Shown: positions 56,879 through 64,000 of the stretch, piece after piece
Layout of the letters: each line of letters opens with the position of its first letter
How positions within the stretch are numbered: position 1 is the first letter of the stretch
Source: Acidobacteriota bacterium
GTDB lineage: Bacteria; Acidobacteriota; UBA6911
Direction of reading: 5' to 3'
Assembly (NCBI GenBank): GCA_012729555.1
Contig: JAAYCX010000057.1
Span: 1-64,000, forward strand
Length of the DNA stretch: 64,000 nucleotides
Notes under the pieces: generated by a model
Databases searched by the model: none
Seen by the model: only the letters and a program-made list of their open reading frames with translations
Told to the model about the DNA's origin: nothing
Position numbers and translations under genes: made by a program

Positions 56879-57316
56879 ATGAGTTCACTCAACAAGGTCA
56901 TGCTCATCGGAAACCTGGGAAAGGACCCCGAGGTCCGCTACACCCCCGACGGGACCCCGGTCGCCACCTTCAGCCTGGCGACCAGCGAGAACTGGACCGA
57001 CAAGAGCGGCACGAAGCAGGAGCGCACGGAATGGCACACGGTCGTCGTCTGGAGGAAGCTGGCCGAGATCTGCAAGCGCTACCTCACGAAAGGGCGGCAG
57101 GTCTACATCGAGGGCCGGATCCAGAGCCGGGAATGGAACGACAAGGAAGGCAACAAGCGGCGCACCACCGAAATCATAGCCACGCAGATGGTCATGCTGG
57201 GGAGCCGCCAGCAGGGCGCGTCCTCCGGGCCGGGCGATGACAGTTACGACCCGGGACCGGAAACGGGTCAGCCCTTCGGGGACGCCGGCATCACCGACAG
57301 CGATATTCCCTTCTAG
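56879..57316 (+). CDS. ssb: Single-stranded DNA-binding protein
   Basis: 145 residues. OB-fold (residues 1-105) with [40 protein letters not shown] and [20 protein letters not shown]; a disordered tail ([20 protein letters not shown]) leads to DSDIPF, the acidic C-terminal tip that recruits repair and replication partners. Normal length. AAGGA precedes the ATG. Confidence 0.95.
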   Translation: MSSLNKVMLIGNLGKDPEVRYTPDGTPVATFSLATSENWTDKSGTKQERTEWHTVVVWRKLAEICKRYLTKGRQVYIEGRIQSREWNDKEGNKRRTTEIIATQMVMLGSRQQGASSGPGDDSYDPGPETGQPFGDAGITDSDIPF

Positions 57317-57363
57317 CCCGGATTCCCCGGGGCGCCCCGAGGGCGGCCCCGGGGAAGGTCCCA

Positions 57364-58704
57364 ATGCCCCCCTCTTTCGAATACGGACGGGTGATCCGCC
57401 TGGCGCTGCCCCTGGTGCTGACCCAGGCCGGCCAGATGACGGTCCACCTGGTCGACAACGCCATGATCGGCCGCGTGGGGACGACGGAGCTCGCCGCCGC
57501 CTCCTTCGCCAACAGCATCTACGTGGTGATCATGCTGTTCGGGATCGGCGTGTTCATGGGCGTCACCCCCCTCGTTTCCCGGGCCCGGGGGGGGCGGGAC
57601 GACCTCGCCGCCGCCGCCCTCATGAAAAGCAGCCTGGCCTTTTCGGGTCTGCTGATCGGGGCCGTGACGGCGCTGGCCGCCGCCGTCGCCCTGGCCATGC
57701 CCCTGATGGGGCAGACGGAGGCCGTCGTCCGGCTTTCCCTCCCCTATTACGGCCTCCTGGCCCTGTCCACGATCCCCCTGCTGACGTTCATCCTGCTCAA
57801 GCAGATCGGGGAGGGGCTGGGGAACACGACGGCGGCCATGGGCGCCACGGTGATCGCCAACCTCGTCAACGTGACCGGCAACTACGTCCTGATCTTCGGG
57901 AAGTTCGGGTTCCCGGAACTGGGCCTGCTGGGCGCCGGCTACGCCACCCTTCTTTCCCGCATCGTCTCCCCCCTGCTGCTCGTGGCGCTGTTTGCGTGCG
58001 TCCCCTCGATCCGGGCCTCGTTCGCGCTCATGCGACGGGTGCGGGCGTCGTTCGCCCGGTTCGCGAGGGTGCTCTCGGTGGGACTCCCCATCGCCGGCCA
58101 GATGGTGCTCGAGGTGGCCGCCTTCTCCTGGAGCGCCGTCATGATGGGGTGGCTGGGGGAAGTGCCCCTGGCTTCGCACCAGATCGCCATGGGACTGGCC
58201 ACCTTCTCCTTCATGATAGCCAACGCCGTGGCCATGGCCACGACGATCCGCGTGAGTTTCACGCTGGGCGGCGCGGACTACGGGGGTCTCCGGCGCCTCG
58301 CCTGGTCCGCGGTGCACGTGGCCGGCGCCTCCATGGGCTGCTGCGCCCTGGCCTTCCTGCTGCTGCGCCACGACATCCCCCGCCTCTTCACCCCCGACGG
58401 GCGGGTGATCGCCCAGGCGGCCTCGCTGCTGGCCATCGCCGCCCTCTTCCAGGTTTTCGACGGGCTGCAGATCACGTGCATCGGGATCCTGCGCGGGTTC
58501 GCCGATGTCAGGGTCCCGATGCTGATATCGGGATTCTCCTACATGGTCATAGGCCTCGGCATGAGCTGGTTTCTGGCGTTCCGGCTCGGCTTCGGCCCCG
58601 AGGGGATCTGGTTCGGGTTCCTGGCCGGCCTCGCGGCCGCCTGCGCCCTCCTCGTCCTGCGCATCCGGATGCAGCTCCGCCCGGGGGTCCCGGAGCCGGG
58701 TTAG
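57364..58704 (+). CDS. MATE-family multidrug/sodium exporter
   Basis: 446 residues with twelve membrane segments in two pseudo-symmetric halves. It opens EYGRVIRLALPLVLTQAGQM and has VDNAMIGRVGTTELAAASFA, a MATE signature, mirrored in half two by FSWSAVMMGWLGEVPLASHQ. Exports cationic compounds against Na+ or H+. The substrate is not known. It converges with the DnaC-like gene with a 4-base overlap of stop codons, and has no terminator between. Confidence 0.85.
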   Translation: MPPSFEYGRVIRLALPLVLTQAGQMTVHLVDNAMIGRVGTTELAAASFANSIYVVIMLFGIGVFMGVTPLVSRARGGRDDLAAAALMKSSLAFSGLLIGAVTALAAAVALAMPLMGQTEAVVRLSLPYYGLLALSTIPLLTFILLKQIGEGLGNTTAAMGATVIANLVNVTGNYVLIFGKFGFPELGLLGAGYATLLSRIVSPLLLVALFACVPSIRASFALMRRVRASFARFARVLSVGLPIAGQMVLEVAAFSWSAVMMGWLGEVPLASHQIAMGLATFSFMIANAVAMATTIRVSFTLGGADYGGLRRLAWSAVHVAGASMGCCALAFLLLRHDIPRLFTPDGRVIAQAASLLAIAALFQVFDGLQITCIGILRGFADVRVPMLISGFSYMVIGLGMSWFLAFRLGFGPEGIWFGFLAGLAAACALLVLRIRMQLRPGVPEPG

Positions 58705-59420
58705 AACCGGTACTTGGCCTGCTTGATCTCGCGGCGGAAATCCTCCCCGCCGACTTCGACCGCGCGGCACATCTCGTAGAGGCGTGAACGCAGGCGTGCC
58801 CCGATGCGGTCGGTGAGGGTCTCTTCCCCCGCCTTTTTGGGGACGTCGAGATAATTGGAGGTGAACACGGTGAGCTTTTTTTCGTTGTACCGGCAGTTGA
58901 TGATGTAGGCGATGGTGTCCCGCACCCACTCGGTCGGCTTGTTGGCCCCGAGTTCGTCCAGCACCAGCACCCGGGCTTCGAACACCGGGCGCAGGACCTG
59001 GAGTTCCGAAGTCTGAGAGACCGGGTTCCAGCTCCCCTGGATTTCGCGCAGCAGGTCGCGGAAATCGTAGAAGAGCCCGCTGTCCCCCTTCTCCCGGATC
59101 ACCTGTTTCAGGAGGGAAACGGCCAGGTGCGTCTTCCCGACGCCGCAGGTCCCGACGAAAAGCAACCCGACGTCGATCTGCGGGTATTTTTCCAGGAAAC
59201 GCTGGACGAAGAGCTTGGCCTTCTTCTGCGACTCGTGGATCGGACCGTAGGAATCCAGATCGCAGTGCTCGTAGCGTCCGGGGATGCGGGCCGCGGCGAG
59301 CAGCCGCTCCACCCGCGCGCCGTCGAGGCAGCGGCAGCGCCGCACCCCTTCCCCGGCCGGCTCCCAGCCGGAGCCGCCGCAGACCGGACAGACATCGCTT
59401 CGGGGATTTTCAGCATTCAT
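58701..59420 (-). CDS. DnaC/DnaI-like ATPase with N-terminal zinc ribbon
   Basis: 239 residues. A Cys-rich head (Cys11, 14, 29, 31 in DVCPVCGGSGW and RRCRCLDG) is followed by a AAA+ ATPase: Walker A GTCGVGKT (90-97), Walker B VLVLDELGA, and the sensor-1 segment TVFTSNYLDV. The arginine in RIGARLRSRLYEMC near the end fits the DnaC/DnaI/IstB group. Likely a helicase-loader type protein; not next to dnaB. Last gene of the minus-strand run after the metallo-beta-lactamase gene. Confidence 0.8.
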   Translation of the reverse strand: MNAENPRSDVCPVCGGSGWEPAGEGVRRCRCLDGARVERLLAAARIPGRYEHCDLDSYGPIHESQKKAKLFVQRFLEKYPQIDVGLLFVGTCGVGKTHLAVSLLKQVIREKGDSGLFYDFRDLLREIQGSWNPVSQTSELQVLRPVFEARVLVLDELGANKPTEWVRDTIAYIINCRYNEKKLTVFTSNYLDVPKKAGEETLTDRIGARLRSRLYEMCRAVEVGGEDFRREIKQAKYRF

Positions 59421-59466
59421 GGCGCGATCAGAGTACCACAGATCGAGGTCTGCATGCAGCCCCGGG

Positions 59467-60537
59467 CTACCTCTCCCCCGAGGGGTTCCCCTCCGGCGGG
59501 GGCGCCTGCAGCTCCTTCAGCTCTATGTACATCTTCTGCACGTTGGCCGGGAAGAAATTCTGGAAGCCCCAGGAGGCGTAAGCGGCCGGAACGGGGATTT
59601 CCGTGATCGCCTGCTGCAGGCTGTCCCCGCGCTCGACGGCGGGCCGTACGAGCGAACGGAGCTCCCGGAGGTAGCGGGCGAAGGCGCGCACATCCTCCCT
59701 GGAACCGACATCGCCGTGTCCCGGGATGAAGGTTTCGGCGTCGAGCGCGAGCAAAGCGTCCACGGTCGCGCCCCACTCGAGCACTCGGGCGTCATCGGTG
59801 TTCGGGATCGCGCGGTTGAAGAACAGGTCCCCCACGAAGGCGATCTTCTCCCCGGGGAGGTAGAGGACGATGTCCCCCTCGGTATGGGCGTTGCCCAGGT
59901 GGAGCAGCCGGACTTCGCGCCCCCCCTCCCGGATGGAAAGCGTACGCTCGAAAGTGACCTGCGGGGGAAGGATCCTGAGGCGGGAGATGTTGTCCAGGTA
60001 CCGCTGGCGCTGCCGGAGGCGTCCGCCGCCCGCCCCTGTGGAGGCGCCCGCCCCTGTGGAGGCGCCCGCCTCCGCAGAGGCGCTCTCGGCCCGCAGCGCC
60101 CGGATTTCGGCCGTGGCTGCCGCCACGGACCGCTCCCAGGCGGGGAGGTCGATCTCGACCACGTCCCGCCGCGCCCGGTCGCTCCCGACGATCTGGGCGC
60201 CGGCAAACACCTGGTTCCCATGGGTGTGGTCCGTATGCCCGTGGCTGTTGATCACGTAGCGCACGGGCCGGTCGGTGACGGTGCGGACGGCGTCGCGGAG
60301 CTCTGCGCCCGCTTCGGGGGTGAAGTGGGTGTCGAACACGAGGACCGAGTGATCGAGCACCACGAAACCGGAATTGGCGACCGCGTTCGAATCGGGGCTG
60401 ACGACGCGGGCGTAGACCCCGTCGGCGAGGCGCGCGAATCCGGGCGCCTCCGCCCCGGACGCGAAGAGGGCCGGGAGGACCACCGCCAGGGCGGCCGAAA
60501 GCCAGAGGGAAACGCGGGTGTGGACTCTGTCGGAAAT
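59467..60537 (-). CDS. Exported metallo-beta-lactamase-fold hydrolase
   Basis: 356 residues if initiated at the ATT at 60537, seven bases after GGGAGG; this gives a complete Sec signal (DRVHTR, then VSLWLSAALAVVLPALFAS). The GTG at 60483 would leave only half the signal and lacks a ribosome-binding site. Zinc ligands HGHTDH (about 99-104), His in LLHLGNAHTEGD, Asp in VGDLFF and His in IPGHGDVG complete the MBL site. The pattern resembles the SoxH-like/quinoprotein relay hydrolase branch; substrate unknown. A minisatellite at 60031-60084 encodes a Gly/Ala/Ser/Thr insert. It follows the HtrA gene by 13 bases. Confidence 0.8.
   Translation of the reverse strand: MSDRVHTRVSLWLSAALAVVLPALFASGAEAPGFARLADGVYARVVSPDSNAVANSGFVVLDHSVLVFDTHFTPEAGAELRDAVRTVTDRPVRYVINSHGHTDHTHGNQVFAGAQIVGSDRARRDVVEIDLPAWERSVAAATAEIRALRAESASAEAGASTGAGASTGAGGGRLRQRQRYLDNISRLRILPPQVTFERTLSIREGGREVRLLHLGNAHTEGDIVLYLPGEKIAFVGDLFFNRAIPNTDDARVLEWGATVDALLALDAETFIPGHGDVGSREDVRAFARYLRELRSLVRPAVERGDSLQQAITEIPVPAAYASWGFQNFFPANVQKMYIELKELQAPPPEGNPSGER
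60031..60084 (-). repeat. 18-bp minisatellite in the metallo-beta-lactamase gene
   Basis: CGCCCCTGTGGAGGCGCC occurs twice back to back (60031-60048, 60049-60066), and a diverged third copy follows (60067-60084). Each unit encodes a Gly-Ala-Ser-Thr type hexapeptide. Length change would be in frame. Confidence 0.7.
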
Positions 60538-60550
60538 GGCGCGACCTCCC

Positions 60551-61714
<1,164 letters not shown>

Positions 61715-61723
61715 TCAGATGCC

Positions 61724-61753
61724 GGCCCCCGGCCGGAGAGTCCGCCGGGGGCC
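61724..61753. other. Intercistronic hairpin before the HtrA gene
   Basis: GGCCCCCGG and CCGGGGGCC form a 9-bp stem with a 12-base loop between the stop of the solute-binding gene and the HtrA start. Confidence 0.5.
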
Positions 61754-61760
61754 GCCCCCG

Positions 61761-62900
61761 TTACCGGAATCGGATGGTCGTGTCCCGGCCGATGTTGAGG
61801 TCCATGGTCAGCGACGTCTTGGCCAGGTTGGGAACCGGGACCGTGGTCACCAGCCTCAGGATGCTGATGTTGAGCCGGTATTCGCCCGGAGGCACCGGGC
61901 GCACGAAGCGGCAGGTGCCCTTGTTCCCCTCGGTGAGGATGGGGGTGGATTCGTAGCGCCCCGAGGCCCCCTCGAGCACGAACTTGAACCCGTCGAGCCG
62001 GTCCATTCTCCAGTCCCCCGCCAGCTTGTTGATGTTGACGTTGATGGTCTTGGGCGCCTTCTTGGCCTCGTCCGTCTTGCGGTCCCCTTCGGCCCGCTTG
62101 CCCGCCTGTTCGCGGGCATCCCCCATCCACTGCGCCTCCAGCTCGGCCAGCCGCCCCGCGGATTTCATCCGCTCGATGGTGGCGTTGATCTTCGCCAGCA
62201 GGGCGGTTTCCGTTTTTCTCACGGCCACCGCGTACTGGTACTTGTTGACCAGGGTGGAGAGCACGTTCGTGTTGGGGTAGCTCTGGGCGCTGCTGTAGGT
62301 GATGAAGGGCTCGTCGCCCACCACGGCGTCGACCTCCCCCCGGTTCAGCGCGCCCAGCGCGTCGTCGATGGTCGGGTACTTGGTCAGGGTAACGCCCGTC
62401 GCCTCGGTCTGGGACGCCATGAAGGCGTCCGCCGGGCGACCTTCGGCCACGCCCACCGTTTTTCCCGAAAGGCTGGCCAGGCCCGTGATGTCGAATTCCT
62501 TGCGCTGGAAGGCGATGACGTCGCCCGTTTCGTAGTAGGGGGTCGAATAGGCGAAGTCCTGGGTGCGGCCCTGGTCGAGTTCCGTCGAGGAGAGGAGGAT
62601 CTCGGCCTGCCCCTCCTTCATGACCTCGTACATCCGCTCCACGCCCGAGATCTTGACCCAGCGGGGCTCGTAACCCAGGTCTTTCGCGATCTCGTTGCCG
62701 ATGTCGACGCCGAAACCCTGGACCCCTGTTCCGGAGCCGAATTCAAAAGGCGCGTTCACGGCGAAGGTGAGGATGCGCACCGCCTTGTTCTTCATCATGC
62801 TTTCCTCGGCGGGAGGGATGATCTCCTTTTTCTCGCCACCACAGCCGACGACCGAAAGCGCTACGATTGCCATCAATACCAGATATTTTATGCTTCGCAC
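61761..62900 (-). CDS. Family-3 solute-binding lipoprotein with extra C-terminal domain
   Basis: 379 residues. Lipobox ALSVVGCGGEKKE. Residues about 40-265 are a periplasmic binding protein fold of the polar-amino-acid type (VDIGNEIAKDLGYEPRWVK, LSSTELDQGRTQDFAYSTPY, GKTVGVAEGRPADAFM, DAVVGDEPFITY). After a charged linker (REQAGKRAEGDRKTDEAKK) comes a beta-rich domain of about 95 residues (DGFKFVLEGASGRYESTPIL, PPGEYRLNISILRL). No ABC permease or ATPase is adjacent, so it may serve a distant transporter or a sensory role. Two modules in one lipoprotein is unusual. Confidence 0.78.
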   Translation of the reverse strand: MRSIKYLVLMAIVALSVVGCGGEKKEIIPPAEESMMKNKAVRILTFAVNAPFEFGSGTGVQGFGVDIGNEIAKDLGYEPRWVKISGVERMYEVMKEGQAEILLSSTELDQGRTQDFAYSTPYYETGDVIAFQRKEFDITGLASLSGKTVGVAEGRPADAFMASQTEATGVTLTKYPTIDDALGALNRGEVDAVVGDEPFITYSSAQSYPNTNVLSTLVNKYQYAVAVRKTETALLAKINATIERMKSAGRLAELEAQWMGDAREQAGKRAEGDRKTDEAKKAPKTINVNINKLAGDWRMDRLDGFKFVLEGASGRYESTPILTEGNKGTCRFVRPVPPGEYRLNISILRLVTTVPVPNLAKTSLTMDLNIGRDTTIRFR

Positions 62901-63039
62901 TCCTACCTCCTCGAAACGGGATCCATGGACTGCTCAAACCGTCGACCAGCCTGACCGCACGTATTTTAGCCAAACTGCACCCGCGACAAAAGCTTTTTCG
63001 GCAGACGCCGGCCCGGCGCGCCGGCCCCGCGGGGGACAC

Positions 63040-63537
63040 CTAAAGCTTCTTTTCCATCACCCAGGCGTCCTCGACCGGATTGGTGTAGTAGTTGACGCGC
63101 GTCCCGGCGATGCCGAAACCGTGGGCGCGGTAGAACTGCAGGGCGGGCTGGTTCGATTTTCTCACCTCGAGAAAGCAGCGGGAGCAGCCGCGCCGGACCC
63201 CCTCCGCCCGGCAGGAGTCCATCAGCCGCGTCCCGATCCCCCTGCGCTGCAGGCCGGGGAGCACCCCCAGTTTCAGGACTTCGAGGTCCCCGTCGACGGC
63301 GCGCGCCAGGTAAAACCCGACGAGGCGCCTTTTTCCCCCGTCGGGGAGCACCACCGCCTTGGCGCCGAAATATCCCGGGAGATCCTCGAGAAACTTCCGG
63401 TAGTTGTCCACCCCCCAGAAGGTGAGGCGCACCCGCTCCTCGAGAGGCTCGAGCGACGCCAGGTCCTCGACCTCGAGGCGGGCCAGGTAGCAGCGCGCGG
63501 CTTCTTCAGCGTCCGCGGCTTTTGTTTCTGACAGCAT
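63040..63537 (-). CDS. rimI: GNAT acetyltransferase, RimI-like
   Basis: 165 residues. The acetyl-CoA site is QRRGIGTRLMD, and FLEVRKSNQPALQFYRAHGF is the typical RimI end motif. RimI acetylates the N-terminus of ribosomal protein S18 and other proteins; assignment rests on this motif and on its position after tsaB, a common pairing. Its start lies inside the end of tsaB (32-base overlap). Confidence 0.85.
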   Translation of the reverse strand: MLSETKAADAEEAARCYLARLEVEDLASLEPLEERVRLTFWGVDNYRKFLEDLPGYFGAKAVVLPDGGKRRLVGFYLARAVDGDLEVLKLGVLPGLQRRGIGTRLMDSCRAEGVRRGCSRCFLEVRKSNQPALQFYRAHGFGIAGTRVNYYTNPVEDAWVMEKKL

Positions 63538-64000
63538 CGGGAGGCCTTATGTACAGGGGCTCGGCCGCCGGCGCGTCCCCCGTTTGCCAGTATCTTCTGC
63601 GTCCGAGCGCCAGGCGGCCGACGCCGGCCGCAAGGAACAGGTCTGCCGGGACCCGCCGCGGCCAACGGTCCGCCCCTTTCCCACTCCCCTCCCACGGGGA
63701 TGCGCCGAGATCGCTCACTATATATAAATGCCTGCCCGCGAGCGCGCGTTCAAGCTCCGATATCTTCCAGAGCGCCGGCCGCCCGGAGCGGGCCGGGCGG
63801 CCGGCGCGGCAGGTGTATTCGCCGTAATAGACCTCGTCGCGGTGCGCGTCCACGGCCACGCCGATCTTCCCCCCGAGCCACCCGGCCTGGCACGCAAGCA
63901 CATCGAGGCCCGAAATCCCCGCAAAAGGTATCCCGAGCGACTGGGAAAGCCCGAGGGCCGTGCTGATACCGATCCGGATCCCGGTGAAGGATCCCGGCCC
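63506..64000 (-). CDS. tsaB: tRNA threonylcarbamoyladenosine synthesis protein TsaB (5' end outside window)
   Basis: 164 C-terminal residues are visible; the start lies beyond base 64000. The frame reads GPGSFTGIRIGISTALGLSQ at the window edge, the TsaB signature of the ASKHA fold, and goes on GIPFAGISGLDVLACQAGWL and AVDAHRDEVYYGEYT. TsaB scaffolds TsaD in making t6A37 on ANN-reading tRNAs. The later frame start at 63901 is internal. Overlaps rimI. Confidence 0.9.
   Translation of the reverse strand, partial: GPGSFTGIRIGISTALGLSQSLGIPFAGISGLDVLACQAGWLGGKIGVAVDAHRDEVYYGEYTCRAGRPARSGRPALWKISELERALAGRHLYIVSDLGASPWEGSGKGADRWPRRVPADLFLAAGVGRLALGRRRYWQTGDAPAAEPLYIRPPDAVRNKSRGR

Overview
The window is a GC-rich bacterial chromosome segment from a Gram-negative (diderm) organism. 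It carries LPS genes (lpxD, lptE and a fused lptF/lptG), a complete Tol-Pal set, complex I subunits and the bacillithiol gene bshA. An LPS-bearing, GC-rich cell with bshA, SYLF and glycine-zipper envelope proteins and an LptF-LptG fusion best fits Acidobacteriota, but this is inference from gene content and no 16S rRNA lies in the window. Three tRNA genes are present: Lys-UUU, Glu-UUC and Leu-CAG. No rRNA, CRISPR array or insertion sequence was seen. No stretch over 300 bases lacks a gene.

Region 1 (1-2968) is the right end of an integrated element. It holds the tail of a ParB-like DNA-binding protein, a 48-residue ribbon-helix-helix regulator behind a near-consensus promoter with a built-in palindrome, four small unrecognised proteins in a mostly overlapping cassette, and a tyrosine integrase whose last codons run into the 5' end of the tRNA-Lys gene. 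Region 2 (3059-12651) is mixed: SYLF lipid-binding protein, tRNA-Glu, SDR and zinc alcohol dehydrogenases, an exported rhodanese, MFS transporter with RNase HII, a glycine-zipper lipoprotein, bshA, a TerB-like protein and a HEAT-repeat protein.

Region 3 (12749-18128) is an unusual operon in which folB, nuoB, nuoD, map, a methyltransferase, a Fur-type regulator fused to a ferritin-like domain, and nuoI follow one another on the plus strand, with no nuoC. Region 4 (18113-25394) has an XdhC-like gene, then lpd-lipB-E2 (lipoate attachment and a 2-oxoacid dehydrogenase complex), then a zincin-like metallopeptidase, a small exported protein and an exported TPR protein. Region 5 (25452-37317) is housekeeping: tRNA-Leu, a site-2 protease, HU, dcd-lptE-holA, rpsT, then phoH-ddl, a DUF465 protein, psd-pssA, recO and glyQS.

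Region 6 (37515-47858) has inositol-3-phosphate synthase, pyruvate phosphate dikinase, lpxD, divergent murJ-xerD, and a single 772-residue LptF-LptG fusion. Region 7 (48000-57316) has a minus-strand operon recN-miaB-bifunctional nuclease and, divergently, tolQ-tolR-tonB/tolA-like-tolB-pal-cpoB followed by ssb. Region 8 (57364-64000) has a MATE exporter and a minus-strand run of a DnaC-like ATPase, a metallo-beta-lactamase protein, an HtrA protease, an ABC-type solute-binding lipoprotein, rimI and tsaB (cut by the window edge).

The observations most worth follow-up are the Fur/ferritin-like fusion inside a scattered nuo operon; two genes (tolQ and the metallo-beta-lactamase gene) whose best-placed start codons are AUC and AUU behind strong Shine-Dalgarno sites; a nested stem-loop with a GNRA tetraloop between lpxD and ppdK; the integrase/tRNA-Lys overlap; and the RHH promoter-operator.
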